In this document: piece after piece, positions 48,386-58,520 of the stretch
How positions within the stretch are numbered: the first letter of the stretch is position 1
Layout: every line of letters starts with the position of its first letter
Source of the DNA: Penelope pileata
Lineage: Eukaryota > Chordata > Aves > Galliformes > Cracidae
Direction of reading: 5' to 3'
Length of the DNA stretch: 64,000 nt
NCBI GenBank assembly: GCA_013396635.1
Contig: WBMW01005515.1
Span: forward strand, 21,354-85,353
The notes under the pieces: generated by a model
Seen by the model: only the letters and a program-made list of their open reading frames with translations
The model's database searches: none
Told to the model about the DNA's origin: nothing
Program-made: the position numbers and the translations under genes

Positions 48386-48570
48386 ATCCGACAGTGAGAG
48401 TGTTGTCCTTCCAGTGGTTGTTGTCATTGTACCTCCTGGAGTTTCAAGGTGCCTCTCTGAGAAGATCACGCTATTAAACTGGTTGGACAACATTTGACCT
48501 CGTTTTTGTCTTAATCTCAATCCGGGTATGTTAAAGAATCTCCCCACACTCCGATAATTGGAGTGGGACA

Positions 48571-49035
48571 ATACCTTACAACTTAAACTGTACTTACTGT
48601 AATATCTTTATTTTAATTTCTTCCTTCTATCTTTTAACAACCTATTAAGAACTATTTTAGTTAAAAAATTTAACAAATTTTAGTGAGATTTCATTGAAAG
48701 TGCAGTTGATCTCATTTTACTAGCCCTATGTTATTTTGACATAGAAACAAATAGAAGTAAGGAAAAGCTGTGATTTCCGTGAAGTTATGTCATTAAAACA
48801 GAGGAAACTGAAAGATTTCCAAACAACACTTAAATATTCACATCTATTTAGAGCAGATGTGACCCCTTTCTCCTTCTTTCGAAGAGAGAAAACATATTTT
48901 AATTCCATTGGAATGGAACATATCAGTTGACTCCCTGATTCCTGAATGGCTGAATGATGCTCATGTTCTTTACCTATCATTTTGCTTTCCACTCTTTCTA
49001 GCAGTCAGCCTGATCTATTTTTCACTTTTCCATTT
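48571..49035. other. AT-rich spacer between two LTR elements
   Basis: About 465 bp of unique-looking DNA; no gene or repeat recognised. Confidence 0.55.
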
Positions 49036-49550
49036 TGTTGTGGTTTATGCCAGCAGGCAGCTAAGCACCACACAGCCTCTTGCTCACTCCCTCTGCCTAC
49101 AGTAGGATGGAGTAGAGACTCAGAAGCAAAATAAAACTCATGGATTGAGATAAAAACCTATTTACTAAGACAGAAAAGGAAAATAGAAGCAACAACAAAC
49201 AGTGAAGATAGCAATATATATATCTCCACAATGCAACTGCTTGCCACTCATTGACTGATGCCCATCTAACAACGCAGCTTCTCACCGCTCACCAGCCAAC
49301 CTCCAAGAAGCAGCCTGCCTTCTGTACAGCTACCCACAGCTTTATAGCCTTCTGCATAATGTCATGTGGTAAGCCTAATCCAGACCAGCTGTCCTGGCTC
49401 TGCTCCCCACTCCATGCCCTGCTGCTGCACCGTAATGCCAGTGGCCCTCCCCCATCAAATAGCCCAGCCTGGGCTGGACACACACCCATCACTCATCAAC
49501 AACCAAAACATTGGTGTGCTATTAACACTGCCTCAGATGAAATCAGGATA
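49036..49550 (-). mobile_element. Solo LTR (family B), antisense
   Basis: Plus strand starts TGTTGTGGTTTATGCC, then CTAAGCACCACACAGCC and TTGAGATAAAAACCTATTTA, and ends ATGAAATCAGGATA (terminal CA changed to TA). This LTR family is common in birds; the direction is set by the minus strand, where an ATTAAA/AATAGG-type signal precedes the TTTTATCTCAATCC U5 block, with GC-rich U3 at higher coordinates. Flanks CATTT (49031-49035) and TATTT (49551-49555) match at 4 of 5, consistent with a 5-bp target-site duplication. Same family as 57333-57863. Confidence 0.85.
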
Positions 49551-51554
49551 TATTTATATTCTGCATACTGTTCACCATTAAAATTCCCACAATTGCTGTG
49601 CTCTGGAATCAGTTACTGATGTAGTTGTATTACCAAAAATGTCACTGCCAGTGAAGTAAAAGGAAGCATAATAAATTATAGGCAATCTGAAAGTGCGTCA
49701 AAGAATGAATCTTTTCTAGCTTCCTCTGTCAAGTACAGATCTCAAAAACGTACTTGACCAAGATACAGATAGACTTCTGAATTCCTCTGACAGTGAAACG
49801 TGTATTTTTCCCTTCATACTAGTTTAGCAGAAAAATATTTTGCTGAGCCATATCCTGCCATTCATGACTGTTGCCTGGCCACAATCATTTCAAAGTAAAG
49901 GCGTATTATTAGTACATCAAATCAATATATTTTTTGTTTTAACAATTATTCAGTACTTCGTTTTAATAATAGAACCCTAGGAATGACATTCATATTCTTA
50001 AAAGAAAAAATAAATTAGATGTCTATTATGTTAATTATTTAGTATAATTTCCACATTGCTGCATACAAAATTAAAACATATATTCTGTAGCCATATGTAC
50101 GCAACTCATAATGGGCATAAGCAGATCAATGAACAGGTTGGTTTAAAATCAAAAGGCCTCTGAACTATGTTAAAAGTAGTGCCACTTATAGGATACCCAT
50201 AAAATCAGCTCTGCTTTAGTTTAAAAATTGCCAGGACAGAATTTCATGGAATAAAAAAATAAGTGAAGTAAAAATCAGCTGAAGTCATGACCTTTAACCT
50301 TGTGTTCTAAAAACTGAATATCAAGAATAAAGTATTTGGAATATTTTGGAAATCAGTGTATTGGCATGGGAGACAGAAAGTAATGTAGAAGAAGAAAAAC
50401 AGCACTTTTTAGAGTTTTAATACTGACTGAGGATGTGTAACATTCACATTAGAACTTTTCCTTTGTTTTATACAAAATAATAGATGTTGGGGCATGTGGC
50501 CTAGAATATACATCATGTCACTTATTTCTTCCTCGTAGATTAAATTTCTGTTGCAATCCCCAGCAGATCATCCTTGCCAAAATGAATCAACTCCTCTAGA
50601 TTATTTCTGATATATAAAAACAATTGTCTGCATGTTTCTTTCTAGAGATCCAAATACAGAACTCATCACAACAGCCCAAGATGACCAATTATCCCAGAGA
50701 TACAGTAAAAAATTGAAAAATAGACACTTTAAATCTATTCCCACTGAAGCTGAAGATTTTCAGACTGTATTTTTTTTCTCAGCTGTGGAACCTATCTTGG
50801 GAGAATACATCTGTCACTTAACCTGTGTGTTATCAGCCACCATTCTGCAAAAGAAAACATCTGAAATAATTCTGCTAATACACTATGAAAACAATTTCCT
50901 GATATTAAAATTATGTTTAAAACATAAAGCCTTGTATATATACATGATGAGTTTTAGGTACTTTTATGTAATTACTTTTCAACTCCTGATTTTACACAAC
51001 TTCAATTTCCCAAAGCAGCCACAGATTTCTGGATTTCTCTCTTGAATAGAGCATGGAAAGATCTTCCATTATCCTGTACACAACCTCCCTCAATCTCCTA
51101 GTACTAAAAATCCTGATTTACTGAGTTTAGTGTCAGAGAAAAATAGTCCTTAACTCCAGATTTAAATACTTCCTCCCCTATTTCCAGAGCTTTAAGTCCC
51201 CCCCTGCCACAACATGGTATATTTATTTCACAGCACATTCTGCAGATGTTCAGATTTTGTTCTTGTGGCTATATAGTACAGAACCAGAAGATTTATCTGT
51301 TTTGCTTTGACTCTCTTTAACCCATTACTCTTATATGCAAATTAACTGACACTATATAAAGAAAAATTTAATCATTACACTAAAACTCTGCTTAAAAATC
51401 GTTTCATATTATTTATGAGTTCCATGTATTAGGGATTTAATTTTGCATGAATCGTTCTTGGAATGAGATAAGTCAGGAAGATTTCTCTCTTACTAAGCAC
51501 AAAGAGAGTCAATAATGTTTTTATTAATTATTTGGATAACTAAATGTGCATTGG
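49551..51554. other. AT-rich unique sequence with a 137-codon open frame
   Basis: About 2 kb. The frame 50632-51045 (plus) is the longest not explained by a repeat, but the translation is rich in F, L, K and I. It shows no motif I know, and nothing around it suggests a splice site, promoter or signal peptide. I do not call it a gene. Confidence 0.5.
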
Positions 51555-52308
51555 AATCATAGAATCATAGAATGGGCTGGGTTGGAAGGGACCCCAAGGA
51601 TCATGAGGGTCCAACCCCCCCTCCCACAGGCAGGGCCACCAACCTCCATATCTGGTATTAGACCAGGTTGCCCAGGGCCCCATCCAACCTGACCTTGGAC
51701 ACCTCCAAGGTTGGGGCATCCACAACCTCCTGGGCAGCCTGTGCCAGCACCTCACCACTCTCTCAGTAAAGAACTTTCCTCTGATGTCTAATCTAAACCT
51801 TCCCTCCTTCAGCTTAAAACCATTCCCCCTTGTCCTATCACCATCTAACCTTGTGAAAAGTTGGTTCCCCTCCTGTTTATAATCTTCTTTTAAATACTGG
51901 AAGGCTGCAATGAGGTCCTCCCACAGCCTTCTCTTCCCCAGGCTGAACAAGCCCAGCTCCCTCAGTCTGTCCTGATAGGGGAGGTGCTCCAGGCACCCCT
52001 CTCCTGATGGAGCCCAGGATTCTGTTGGCCTTCCGAGCTGCAAGAGCACACTGCTGGCTCATGTTAAGTTTTTCATCCACCAGGACCCCCAGGTCTTTCT
52101 CAGCTGGGCTACTCTCAAGGATCTCTTTTCCCACTCTGTATACACACCTGTGATTACTCCAACCCAAGTGCAAGACCTTGCACTTTGCTGTGTTTAACCT
52201 CATTAGGTTCACATGGGCCCACCTTTTGAGTTTATCAAGGTCCTTCTGGATGGCATCCCTTCCTTCTACTGTATCAAGTGCACCCCTCAGCTTGGTGTCA
52301 TCGGCAAC
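51555..52308 (-). mobile_element. CR1 LINE 3' part, antisense, with internal deletion
   Basis: Starts (plus view) AATCATAGAATCATAGAATG, two antisense terminal units, then the 3'UTR and ORF2 C-terminus, ending near 52308 in the ADDTKL codons, so it is cut just at the catalytic site. Compared with the 16.8 kb copy of the same subfamily about 150 bp are missing at about 51992: GSIRRGV is joined straight to the LEHLPYQDRL region. This loses the segment that includes PLYSVLVKPHLEYC and shifts the frame. Frames 51877-52314 and 51540-52049 (minus) are the two halves. Confidence 0.94.
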
Positions 52309-52736
52309 AGACATTATGTTGAGAACATGTGTTATGAATACTCTCTAGCTATTATTTTTCTGTCTCCCACTCTAGCCATATGATAAATTAATATTTAGAA
52401 AAAATAATAACTGACAGATAAGGTTTTTCATCTAAGCTGTGTTTTTCACAATTTCTTTTAGTGACCAATGCTTTACCATACAGCCCAAGAGCAGAATCTG
52501 AGTCACTAGATAATACTAAAAGAAATTACAATGAAACAAAATTAATTCAAAATTGCAATAGAATTACTTCATTAATTAGTTTTAGTATTTATGTCAACAA
52601 AATCATAATGTTAATACAAGACTATGAAAAATAAAGCTACAATTGTAAATGGTAAATTTGAGCTTCAAAGGTAAGATGTAGTCTCAGCAGAAAGAGAAGT
52701 ATCACTGCCTTCATTTAGGAAATTATAGGAATGGAG
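52309..52736. other. AT-rich spacer between CR1 copies
   Basis: About 430 bp with nothing recognised. Confidence 0.55.
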
Positions 52737-53565
52737 AATCATAGAATCATTAAGGTTGGAAAAGACCACTAAGATCATCTAGTCCAACTGTTAACTCATC
52801 ACCACCTTGCCCAATAAACTATGTCTCTCAGTGCCATATTTACTCTTTTCTTGAAAACCTCCAGGGACAGTGACTCCACCACTTCCCTGGGCATCCTGTT
52901 CCTATGCCATATCATGCATTCTGAAAATAAATTTTTCCTAATATCAAACCTGAACCTCTCCTGGTGCAACTTAAGGCTGTTCTCTCTTGTCCTATTACTA
53001 GTTAGCTGGGAGAAAAGGCCTGCTCCCACCTCGCTACAACCTCCTTTCAGGTAGTTGTAGAGAGTGATAAGGTCTCCCCTCAGCCTCCTCTCCTCCAGTC
53101 TAAACAATCCCAGTTCCCTCAGCTACTCTTCATAAGACTTGTGCTCCAGACACTTCACCAACTTCGTTGCCCTTCTTTGGTCATGCTTCAGGGCCTCAGT
53201 GTCTTTCTTGTAGTGAGGGGCCAAAAACTGAACACAGTACTCGAGGCTTGGTGTCAACAGAGCTGAGTACAGGGGGATGATCACCTCCCTACTCCTGTCG
53301 ACAACACTATTTCTGATGCAGGCCAGGATGCATTTAGCCTTCTTGGCCATCTGGACACACTGCTGGCTCATGTTCAGTTCACTGTCAACTAACAGCCTCA
53401 GGTCCTTTTCCTCAGCACAGTCTTCCAGACACTCTGCCTCAAGCCTGTAGCATTGTGTGTTGTTGTTGTGACCAAAGTGCAGGACCTGGCACTTGGTCTT
53501 GTTCAACTTCATCCCATTGGTCTCAGCCCAGAAATTCAGCCTGTTCAGATCCCCCTGAGAATTTG
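52737..53565 (-). mobile_element. CR1 LINE 3' part, antisense
   Basis: The 3' end (plus view AATCATAGAATCATTAAGGT) is at 52737. The minus strand then reads, in element order from 53565: LNRLNFWAETNGMKLNKTKCQVLHFGHNN, CAEEKDLRLLVDSELNMSQQCVQMAKKAKCILACIRNSV, IPLYSALLTPSLEYCVQF in the frame 53123-53608. After a stop follow MFRLEERRLRGDLITLYNYLKGGCSEVGAGLFSQ and the NRMPREVVESLSLEVFKKRVN end in 52799-53107. It is 5'-truncated after the catalytic site and broken by at least one stop near 53115 (SYEE-stop). Confidence 0.94.
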
Positions 53566-53608
53566 CTCTATCAAACAGTGTTCTTGTGCTTTTCATATCT
53601 GTTGTCAT
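53123..53608 (-). pseudogene. CR1 ORF2 RT fragment after the catalytic loop
   Basis: 161 codons; about residues 15-161 are CR1 ORF2 (QGDLNRLNFWAETNGMKLNKTKCQVLHFG at about 18-46, EEKDLRLLVDSELNMSQQCV at about 66-85, VIIPLYSALLTPSLEYCVQF near 116-135, RRATKLVKCLEHKSYEE at the end). The first ~15 residues come from flanking DNA. The stop interrupts a region that is continuous in relatives (SYEEQLRELGLF). No active site remains. Confidence 0.88.
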
Positions 53609-53663
53609 TTCTATGGAAATAAATAGGAGGCATTACTTTCAGAGCAACCTACATATATGTATA

Positions 53664-53984
53664 ACTTGAGGGAAGTGTGCAAGTAGGTCAGAGCCAGGCT
53701 CTTTCCAGAAGTGCCTAATGGAAATTCAAGAGATAAAAGGTACAAACCAAAACACGGGAAGTTCAACTTGAAAATCAGGAAACTCGTTTGTTTGTTTTTT
53801 CTATGAGTGTAACTGAGCACTGGAATAGGTCACCTAGAGAGGTTGTGGAGTCTCCCTCCTTGGAGATATTCAAAAGCCGTCTATATAAGGCCTTGGACAA
53901 CATTCTCTAGGTGGTCCTACAGAGGAGCTAGACTAGATGACCTACAGAGGTCCCTTCTAACCTTAAAAAAATTGTGGTTCTGTG
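53664..53984 (+). mobile_element. CR1 LINE 3' end, sense, decayed
   Basis: Plus strand reads GAGCCAGGCTCTTTCCAGAA, then the KLNLKIRKLV-type block, TGGAATAGGTCACCTAGAGA (RLPREVV), GGAGATATTCAAAAGCCGTC (EIFKSRL) and the 3'UTR TAGATGACCTACAGAGGTCC, ending GTTCTGTG. It points away from the antisense CR1 at 52737-53565, their truncated 5' ends lying about 100 bp apart. Confidence 0.9.
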
Positions 53985-55689
53985 TTCTAAAAGACTTTTA
54001 AAGTGTTTTTGCTACAGAACTACTGATATTGTGAAAAACAAGGAGTTAATGCTCAGATTCTACTCTATCAATCTCTAATGAGGTTTCCATGACCAATGCA
54101 CTCTTCTAAGTATTTCCACTGTAGTTTCTGCTACAACTCCTGCTGAGATATGACAGAACTGATTTTCCCATTCTGTCCTTTCTATTCTTGACTTTCCAGT
54201 CAATCATGGGATACCTGGGTTTTCTATTTATTTAAAAGATGTCTGACAAAAGAAAAACTAAAACCATAGTTAGTCAGTGGTACGCTAGTGATACCATTCT
54301 CTCCTCACACGGTTTCCACTTGACCTAGCTTTATATTGCATTAGGTAGAATCACCTTCCACCTTGCAGTTTATTTATGAAGCATGGTACATTAAAAAAAA
54401 ATTATTTTAGTTTAATATCACTTTCCACTAAATCAATGATCCATTTTTGTCCTATTGCAAAAATCAACAATCACACTATTTCTCTAGTATTTATAAAATT
54501 TTTATATATGTGTTCGAGTGCACAAAAGAAAAAGAAAAAATGTCCAAAAGATTTTCCACCTGTCTGATAATAAAGTAGGATCTGAATTGCTTTGTTTTTA
54601 CAAAATTAAAAAAATGTCATACTATCTTACACTCTTTTTAGTGCTTCTAGCCGGTCTATACAGCAAATTGAATAAATTGGAAGACTTATGTAAAACAAAA
54701 ACGCTATCCTCTGTTTTACTGAGACGTTGGTCTAGTTAGCTACCTGCACACTGAGAAGCTGCTTTACAAGATTGTAACTTGAAACAGTGTTTACTGGGAG
54801 AACTTTTTACATAACCTTTTGACATTTCACATTTTTTACAACATGCAGCAGAAATTTTTGCTTACCATTCCTCTTTATTTTCAATGCATTATTAATGACA
54901 GAATATTGCAATCTACTCTGTCCCATGTAGTAGAAAAAAATAATTGTGGCTTCATAGATAAATAAATCAATATCTATACTCTGAAAAGAAAATGGAATAT
55001 CTTGGAGTAATTTAAAAAATCTGTAACTGATTCTCACCACTATGAATGATTGATGGTTGTTCCTTTATTAAAGTAATAACAGTAATTTATTGAATAATAA
55101 ATGATTTGAAAGATGTTAACTGTGAATGAGTTTTCAAGAAAATGCTCTAACCAAAAATGGAATATTCTTAAAGGATTTGTTTATGAATGTATATTCATTT
55201 CTTGATATCTTAACAGTAACTTCAGTGGAAAACTTCCAAAGAATTAATTGCTTGGTTTTGCACAAGTTCTTTATTCATCATCATTAACAGGCTTGTTGGA
55301 AAGAGTTTTCTCATGGTGTAATGTATCATTTACTGTAACTTTCTGGTGAGCTGACAAAGGGAGTATATCAGATGTTATGCTGCCTAATTACATTGCTTGA
55401 TTTTAGCAATCATTTCCAATTTGCTGGTCTCAAGACACAGGAGGAGAAGAATATTGTAGAGAAGAAGAATATTGTACATCAAATCTTGCAGATCTTCCCA
55501 CCAGAGCTGCATCTAAGACAATAAAATGTTCGGGAGAGTGTATTGAATACAGAACTTGTGCTGAAAATAATTAAGTCATTGGAGACTTTTCTTGTATTTC
55601 TTCAATAAGGAGTAAATCATTAAAGAAATTAACACACTACAGAATATTTGGTTTGAAAAAATAATATAGTGAAACATATTACGTATTAT
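53985..55689. other. AT-rich unique sequence, no gene seen
   Basis: About 1.7 kb; short open frames near 54376-54739 are composition-driven. No element recognised. Confidence 0.55.
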
Positions 55690-56118
55690 TGATTACAGCA
55701 TGCGTTTAAATACAGTTGTCCGTGGCTGATGCAATCGTGGGACTTCTCACACACCCTGTTATCTCGATTCCTTAGTCCCCCCTCTCATGCCAGGTGCAAG
55801 CTTGCTAAACAATAGTTAGGATAAATATTGTTCTTTCGCTAAGCAGTAAAACATCTTGTGACTGGCCTTGTGCTTGCTCTTCCCACGAAACTAAAGCGAT
55901 AACATCCCCAGCGTTTGAGCCTGGGGTCACGATGACATTTTCTATTCCCACAGGCAGGCACCAAACAAACAGAAGGGGGGACTTTTTCCACAGGCTGTAT
56001 TAGGATGTTGGGGAAGTCCCTGCCCCTGGATGCTAAGTGTTGAAAATTCAGAGAAACTAAGAAAGCACACAAACAAATGTATGGGAAAGAAATCTGTTGT
56101 GGAATAGTTAAGGGAGAG
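55690..56118. other. Unclassified GC-richer block, possible old LTR fragment
   Basis: Composition and CpG content rise sharply (TTCGCTAAGC, CACGAAACTAAAGCGATAAC, CAGCGTTTGAGCCTGGGGTCACGA), then a CR1 begins at 56119. On the minus strand a TATTTAAACGCATGC word near 55706 could be a TATA region. I cannot match it to a family. An open minus frame (55839-56123, 94 codons) has no recognisable domain. Confidence 0.4.
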
Positions 56119-57095
56119 ATCATAGAATCATAGAATGGTTCAGGTTGGAAGGGACCTTAGAGATCATCTTGGTCCAACCCCCTTGCTATGGGCAAGGACA
56201 CCTCTCACTAGACCAGGTTGCTCAAAGCCCCATCCAGCCTGGCCTTGAACACTTCCAGGGAGGGGACATCCACAACTTCTCTGGGCAACCTGTTCCAGTG
56301 TCTCACCACCCTCACAGGGAAGAATTTCTTCCTTATATCTAGTCTAAATCTACCCTCTTCCAGTTTATAACCATTACCCCTTGTCCTGTCATTATCTATC
56401 CTTGTAAAAAGCCCCTCCCCAGCTTTCCTGTAGGCCCCCTTCAGGTACTGGAAGACTGCTATCAGGTCCCCCCACAGCCTTCTTTTCTCCAGGCCGAACA
56501 GTCCCAACTGTCTCAGCCTGTCCTCATAGGGTAGGTTCTCCAGACCTCTGATAATCTTCGTGGTCCTCCTCTGAACCCACTCCAACAGCTCCACATCCTT
56601 CTTGTGTTGGGGGCCCCAGAACTGGACGCAGTATTCCAGGTGTGGTCTCACAAGAGTAGGGGAGAAGAATCACCTCCCTCAACCTGCTGGCCATCTTTCT
56701 TTTGATGCAGCTCAGGATCTGGTTGGCTTTCTGGGCTTCAAGCACACACTGCTGGCTCTTGTTGAGTTTCTCATCAACAGAGTCCCCCAAATCCTTCTCA
56801 GGGCTACTCTCAAGCCACTGTCTAACCAGCCTGTATTTGTTCTTGGGATTGCCCCAGCCCAGGTGCAGGACCTTGCATTTGGCTTTGTCAAACTTCATGA
56901 TGTTGGCATAGGCCCACCTCTCAAGCCTGTCCAGGTCCCTCTGGATGGCATCCCTTCCCTCTGGCATGTCAACTGCACCACACAGCTTGGCATCATCTGC
57001 AGACTTGCTGAGGGTGCACTCAATCCCACTGTCCATGTCACCGACAAAGATGTTAAACAGTCCCAGTCCCAGTACTGATCCCTGAGGAACACTAG
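56119..57095 (-). mobile_element. CR1 LINE, RT catalytic region to 3' end, antisense
   Basis: About 1 kb. The antisense terminal repeat ATCATAGAATCATAGAATGG is at 56119. The minus strand continues through the full C-terminus and thumb, then the catalytic region, stopping in the SSVPQGSVLG codons near 57095. Two frames (57162-56524 and 56651-56208) overlap around a frameshift near 56650. Just beyond the truncation point sits a perfect 11-bp hairpin. Confidence 0.95.
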
Positions 57096-57162
57096 ATGCT
57101 GTTTGTGGCTCATGTTGTCTCTGAGCCACAAATTTCTGGGAGAGGACAGAATATCTATGCAA
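56208..57162 (-). pseudogene. CR1 ORF2 RT fragment with altered active site
   Basis: Upstream frame 57162-56524 (212 codons): SSVPQGSVLGLGLFNIFVGDMDSGIECTLSKSADDAKLCGAVDMPEGRDAIQRDLDRLERWA at about 23-88. The catalytic FADD is changed to SADD (residues 54-57; the two aspartates remain). Then KCKVLHLGWGNPKNKYRL and an EKDLGDSVDEKLN block. Near residue 165-170 (ILLPYSCET) the frame slips. The second frame 56651-56208 (147 codons) continues MRPHLEYCVQFWGPQHKKDVELLEWVQRRTTKIIRGLENLPYEDRLRQLGLFGLEKRRLWGDLI to the normal end SNLV. The first ~22 residues of the upstream frame derive from flanking DNA. Inactive relic. Confidence 0.9.
57102..57132. repeat. Perfect 11-bp hairpin at a CR1 5' junction
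   Basis: Arms TTTGTGGCTCA (57102-57112) and TGAGCCACAAA (57122-57132) with a nine-base loop TGTTGTCTC. It directly adjoins the 5' truncation of the antisense CR1 and does not belong to the CR1 sequence as far as I can tell. Confidence 0.9.
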
Positions 57163-57327
57163 ATACCGCTGTGTGCTTGCTCTTTTATTTATCTTTCAGT
57201 CTCCCTAGACACTTGTCACTTTCAGACGTCAAAGATTAGTATCTCTACTTAATTAAATGCAATTGATCTTTTCCATTTCTTTTGTTTAGAAGGAACAGAA
57301 TGGTACATTCTTACTTCTTACACATCC
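57133..57327. other. Spacer between CR1 and LTR
   Basis: About 200 bp, nothing recognised. Confidence 0.5.
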
Positions 57328-57332
57328 CTCAT

Positions 57333-57863
57333 TGTTGTGGTTTGAGCTGGCAGGCCTGAAAACACCACACAGCCTTTTGCTCCCCCCCCCCCCCCAGCTG
57401 GGATGGGGGAGAGAATTGAGAAAAAAAGGTAGAACTCGGGGGTTGAGATAAAAACTATTTACTAACAGAAAAGGAAAATAGAATAAAATAACAGTAATGA
57501 TAATTATATACAAAGCAAGTGATGTACAAAGGAATTACTCACCACCCGTGACCAATGCTTGAGCAAATGGCCCCTCTCCAGCAAACTTCCCTTCCTTATA
57601 TTACATGATGTCATATGGTATGGAACATCCCTTTGGTCAGTTTGGATCAGCTGCCCTGTTCTTGTCCCCTCCCAGCTCCCTGTGCCCCTCCCCCCCTGCC
57701 CCCAGCTCCTTCACTGGCAGAGAGACCCAAGGAGCTGAGAGAACTGAAAAATGTTCATGGCTCTGTTCAAAGCTGATGGGTGTTATCAGCTTTGTTTTTC
57801 TTCTAGAACCAAAACATAGCTTTGTACCAGACAGTAAGAAAGTTTCAGTTAGCAACTAAGACA
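57333..57863 (-). mobile_element. Solo LTR (family B) with perfect 5-bp target-site duplication
   Basis: Plus view: TGTTGTGGTTTGAGCTGGCA start, ACACCACACAGCC, a 14-C run, GGTTGAGATAAAAACTATTT, a GATGTCATATGGTATGGAAC word, CAGCTGCCCTGTTC, AACATAGCTTTGTACCAG and a TAAGACA end. TG...CA ends are intact. CTCAT stands immediately on both sides (57328-57332 and 57864-57868), which proves a retroviral-type insertion with a 5-bp duplication and no later recombination with another site. Orientation is taken from the minus strand, which reads promoter-like GC-rich U3 first and the TTTTATCTCAACCCC block near its 3' end. Same family as 49036-49550. Confidence 0.92.
57382..57395 (+). repeat. C14 homopolymer inside the LTR
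   Basis: Fourteen C in a row between GCTC-like and AGCTGGGATGGGGGAGAGAA sequence. The length may be uncertain because such runs are sequencing-prone. Confidence 0.95.
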
Positions 57864-57868
57864 CTCAT

Positions 57869-58520
57869 AAACCTGAAGTTTTATAGAAGGATGCTTTCCA
57901 GCTCACAGGGTGCTATGAGACATGACAAGTCTGTCTTCTTCTGAAATAAATTACAGTTTGATAATCTCTAAAAAATACTCACAGAAGTTGCAGAACAATT
58001 CATTCTGAACTCCAGTTGCTCCAGAACTATTTGCTAAGGCTTGCAAGTGCTTTCTAAGAAAGAAAGTGAATGGAACAAACTTTTTCCTTCCGTGACAGGA
58101 ATGATAATATTTGCTACAGAAATCAGAGAAATGCATCTCACTTCTTTTGCATCCTTCAGATGATTGTTTTACATCACTGTGTTAAAAGTAAGACTGAGGA
58201 GTTCAAAACATTTTTCTTAAATTACTGGTCCATTCAAGAATGTAGTGTTACAAAATAGAACTGTCAGGTTCCTGCTTCATGTTGCAGGATCCTTTTCTCT
58301 CCCTGCAATGACTGTGCTATGCTTTTAATCCTATTTACTCCATCTGTAATCTCATAGTCAACTCATAAATTGGAAAACTTACTGAGCTTCTGGAATTAAT
58401 CTTACACATCAACGAGGGTTGAGAACTGCCCATAGTATGTGGAAAACCATGTTCTTTTGGTGTTAAAAAGAGCATATTTTGAAAAGTGTTCTAACTGAGT
58501 CTTTAATAACAGAGTAGAAG
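57869..58520. other. AT-rich unique sequence, no gene seen
   Basis: About 650 bp, nothing recognised. Confidence 0.55.

Larger units (their letters stand above)
47559..48570 (+). mobile_element. Deleted provirus of LTR family A: LTR, PBS, leader, partial LTR
   Basis: A complete LTR (47559-48361, TG...CA ends) is followed by a primer-binding site, about 85 bp of leader and then only the last 100 bp of a second LTR (48471-48570). The two 100-bp ends differ at about 12 positions by my count. The LTR shares both ends and several internal words with the nested antisense copy at 42167-42914. Its TATA position reads GGATACGAAGACCCC (worn), the polyadenylation signal is ATTAAA near 48264, and the middle carries a degenerate CCTGATG/CCTGCTG tract. 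Flanks GTATC and ATACC could be a mutated 5-bp duplication (3 of 5). No gag, pol or env remains. Confidence 0.85.

Noticed and set aside
47554..48575. GTATC/ATACC as a definite target-site duplication of the provirus
   Set aside because: Only three of five positions match; kept as a possibility, not as evidence.
50632..51045. 137-codon plus-strand open frame
   Set aside because: Longest non-repeat frame, but composition is AT-driven (F, L, I, K), with no motif, no exon signals and no neighbours that support a gene.
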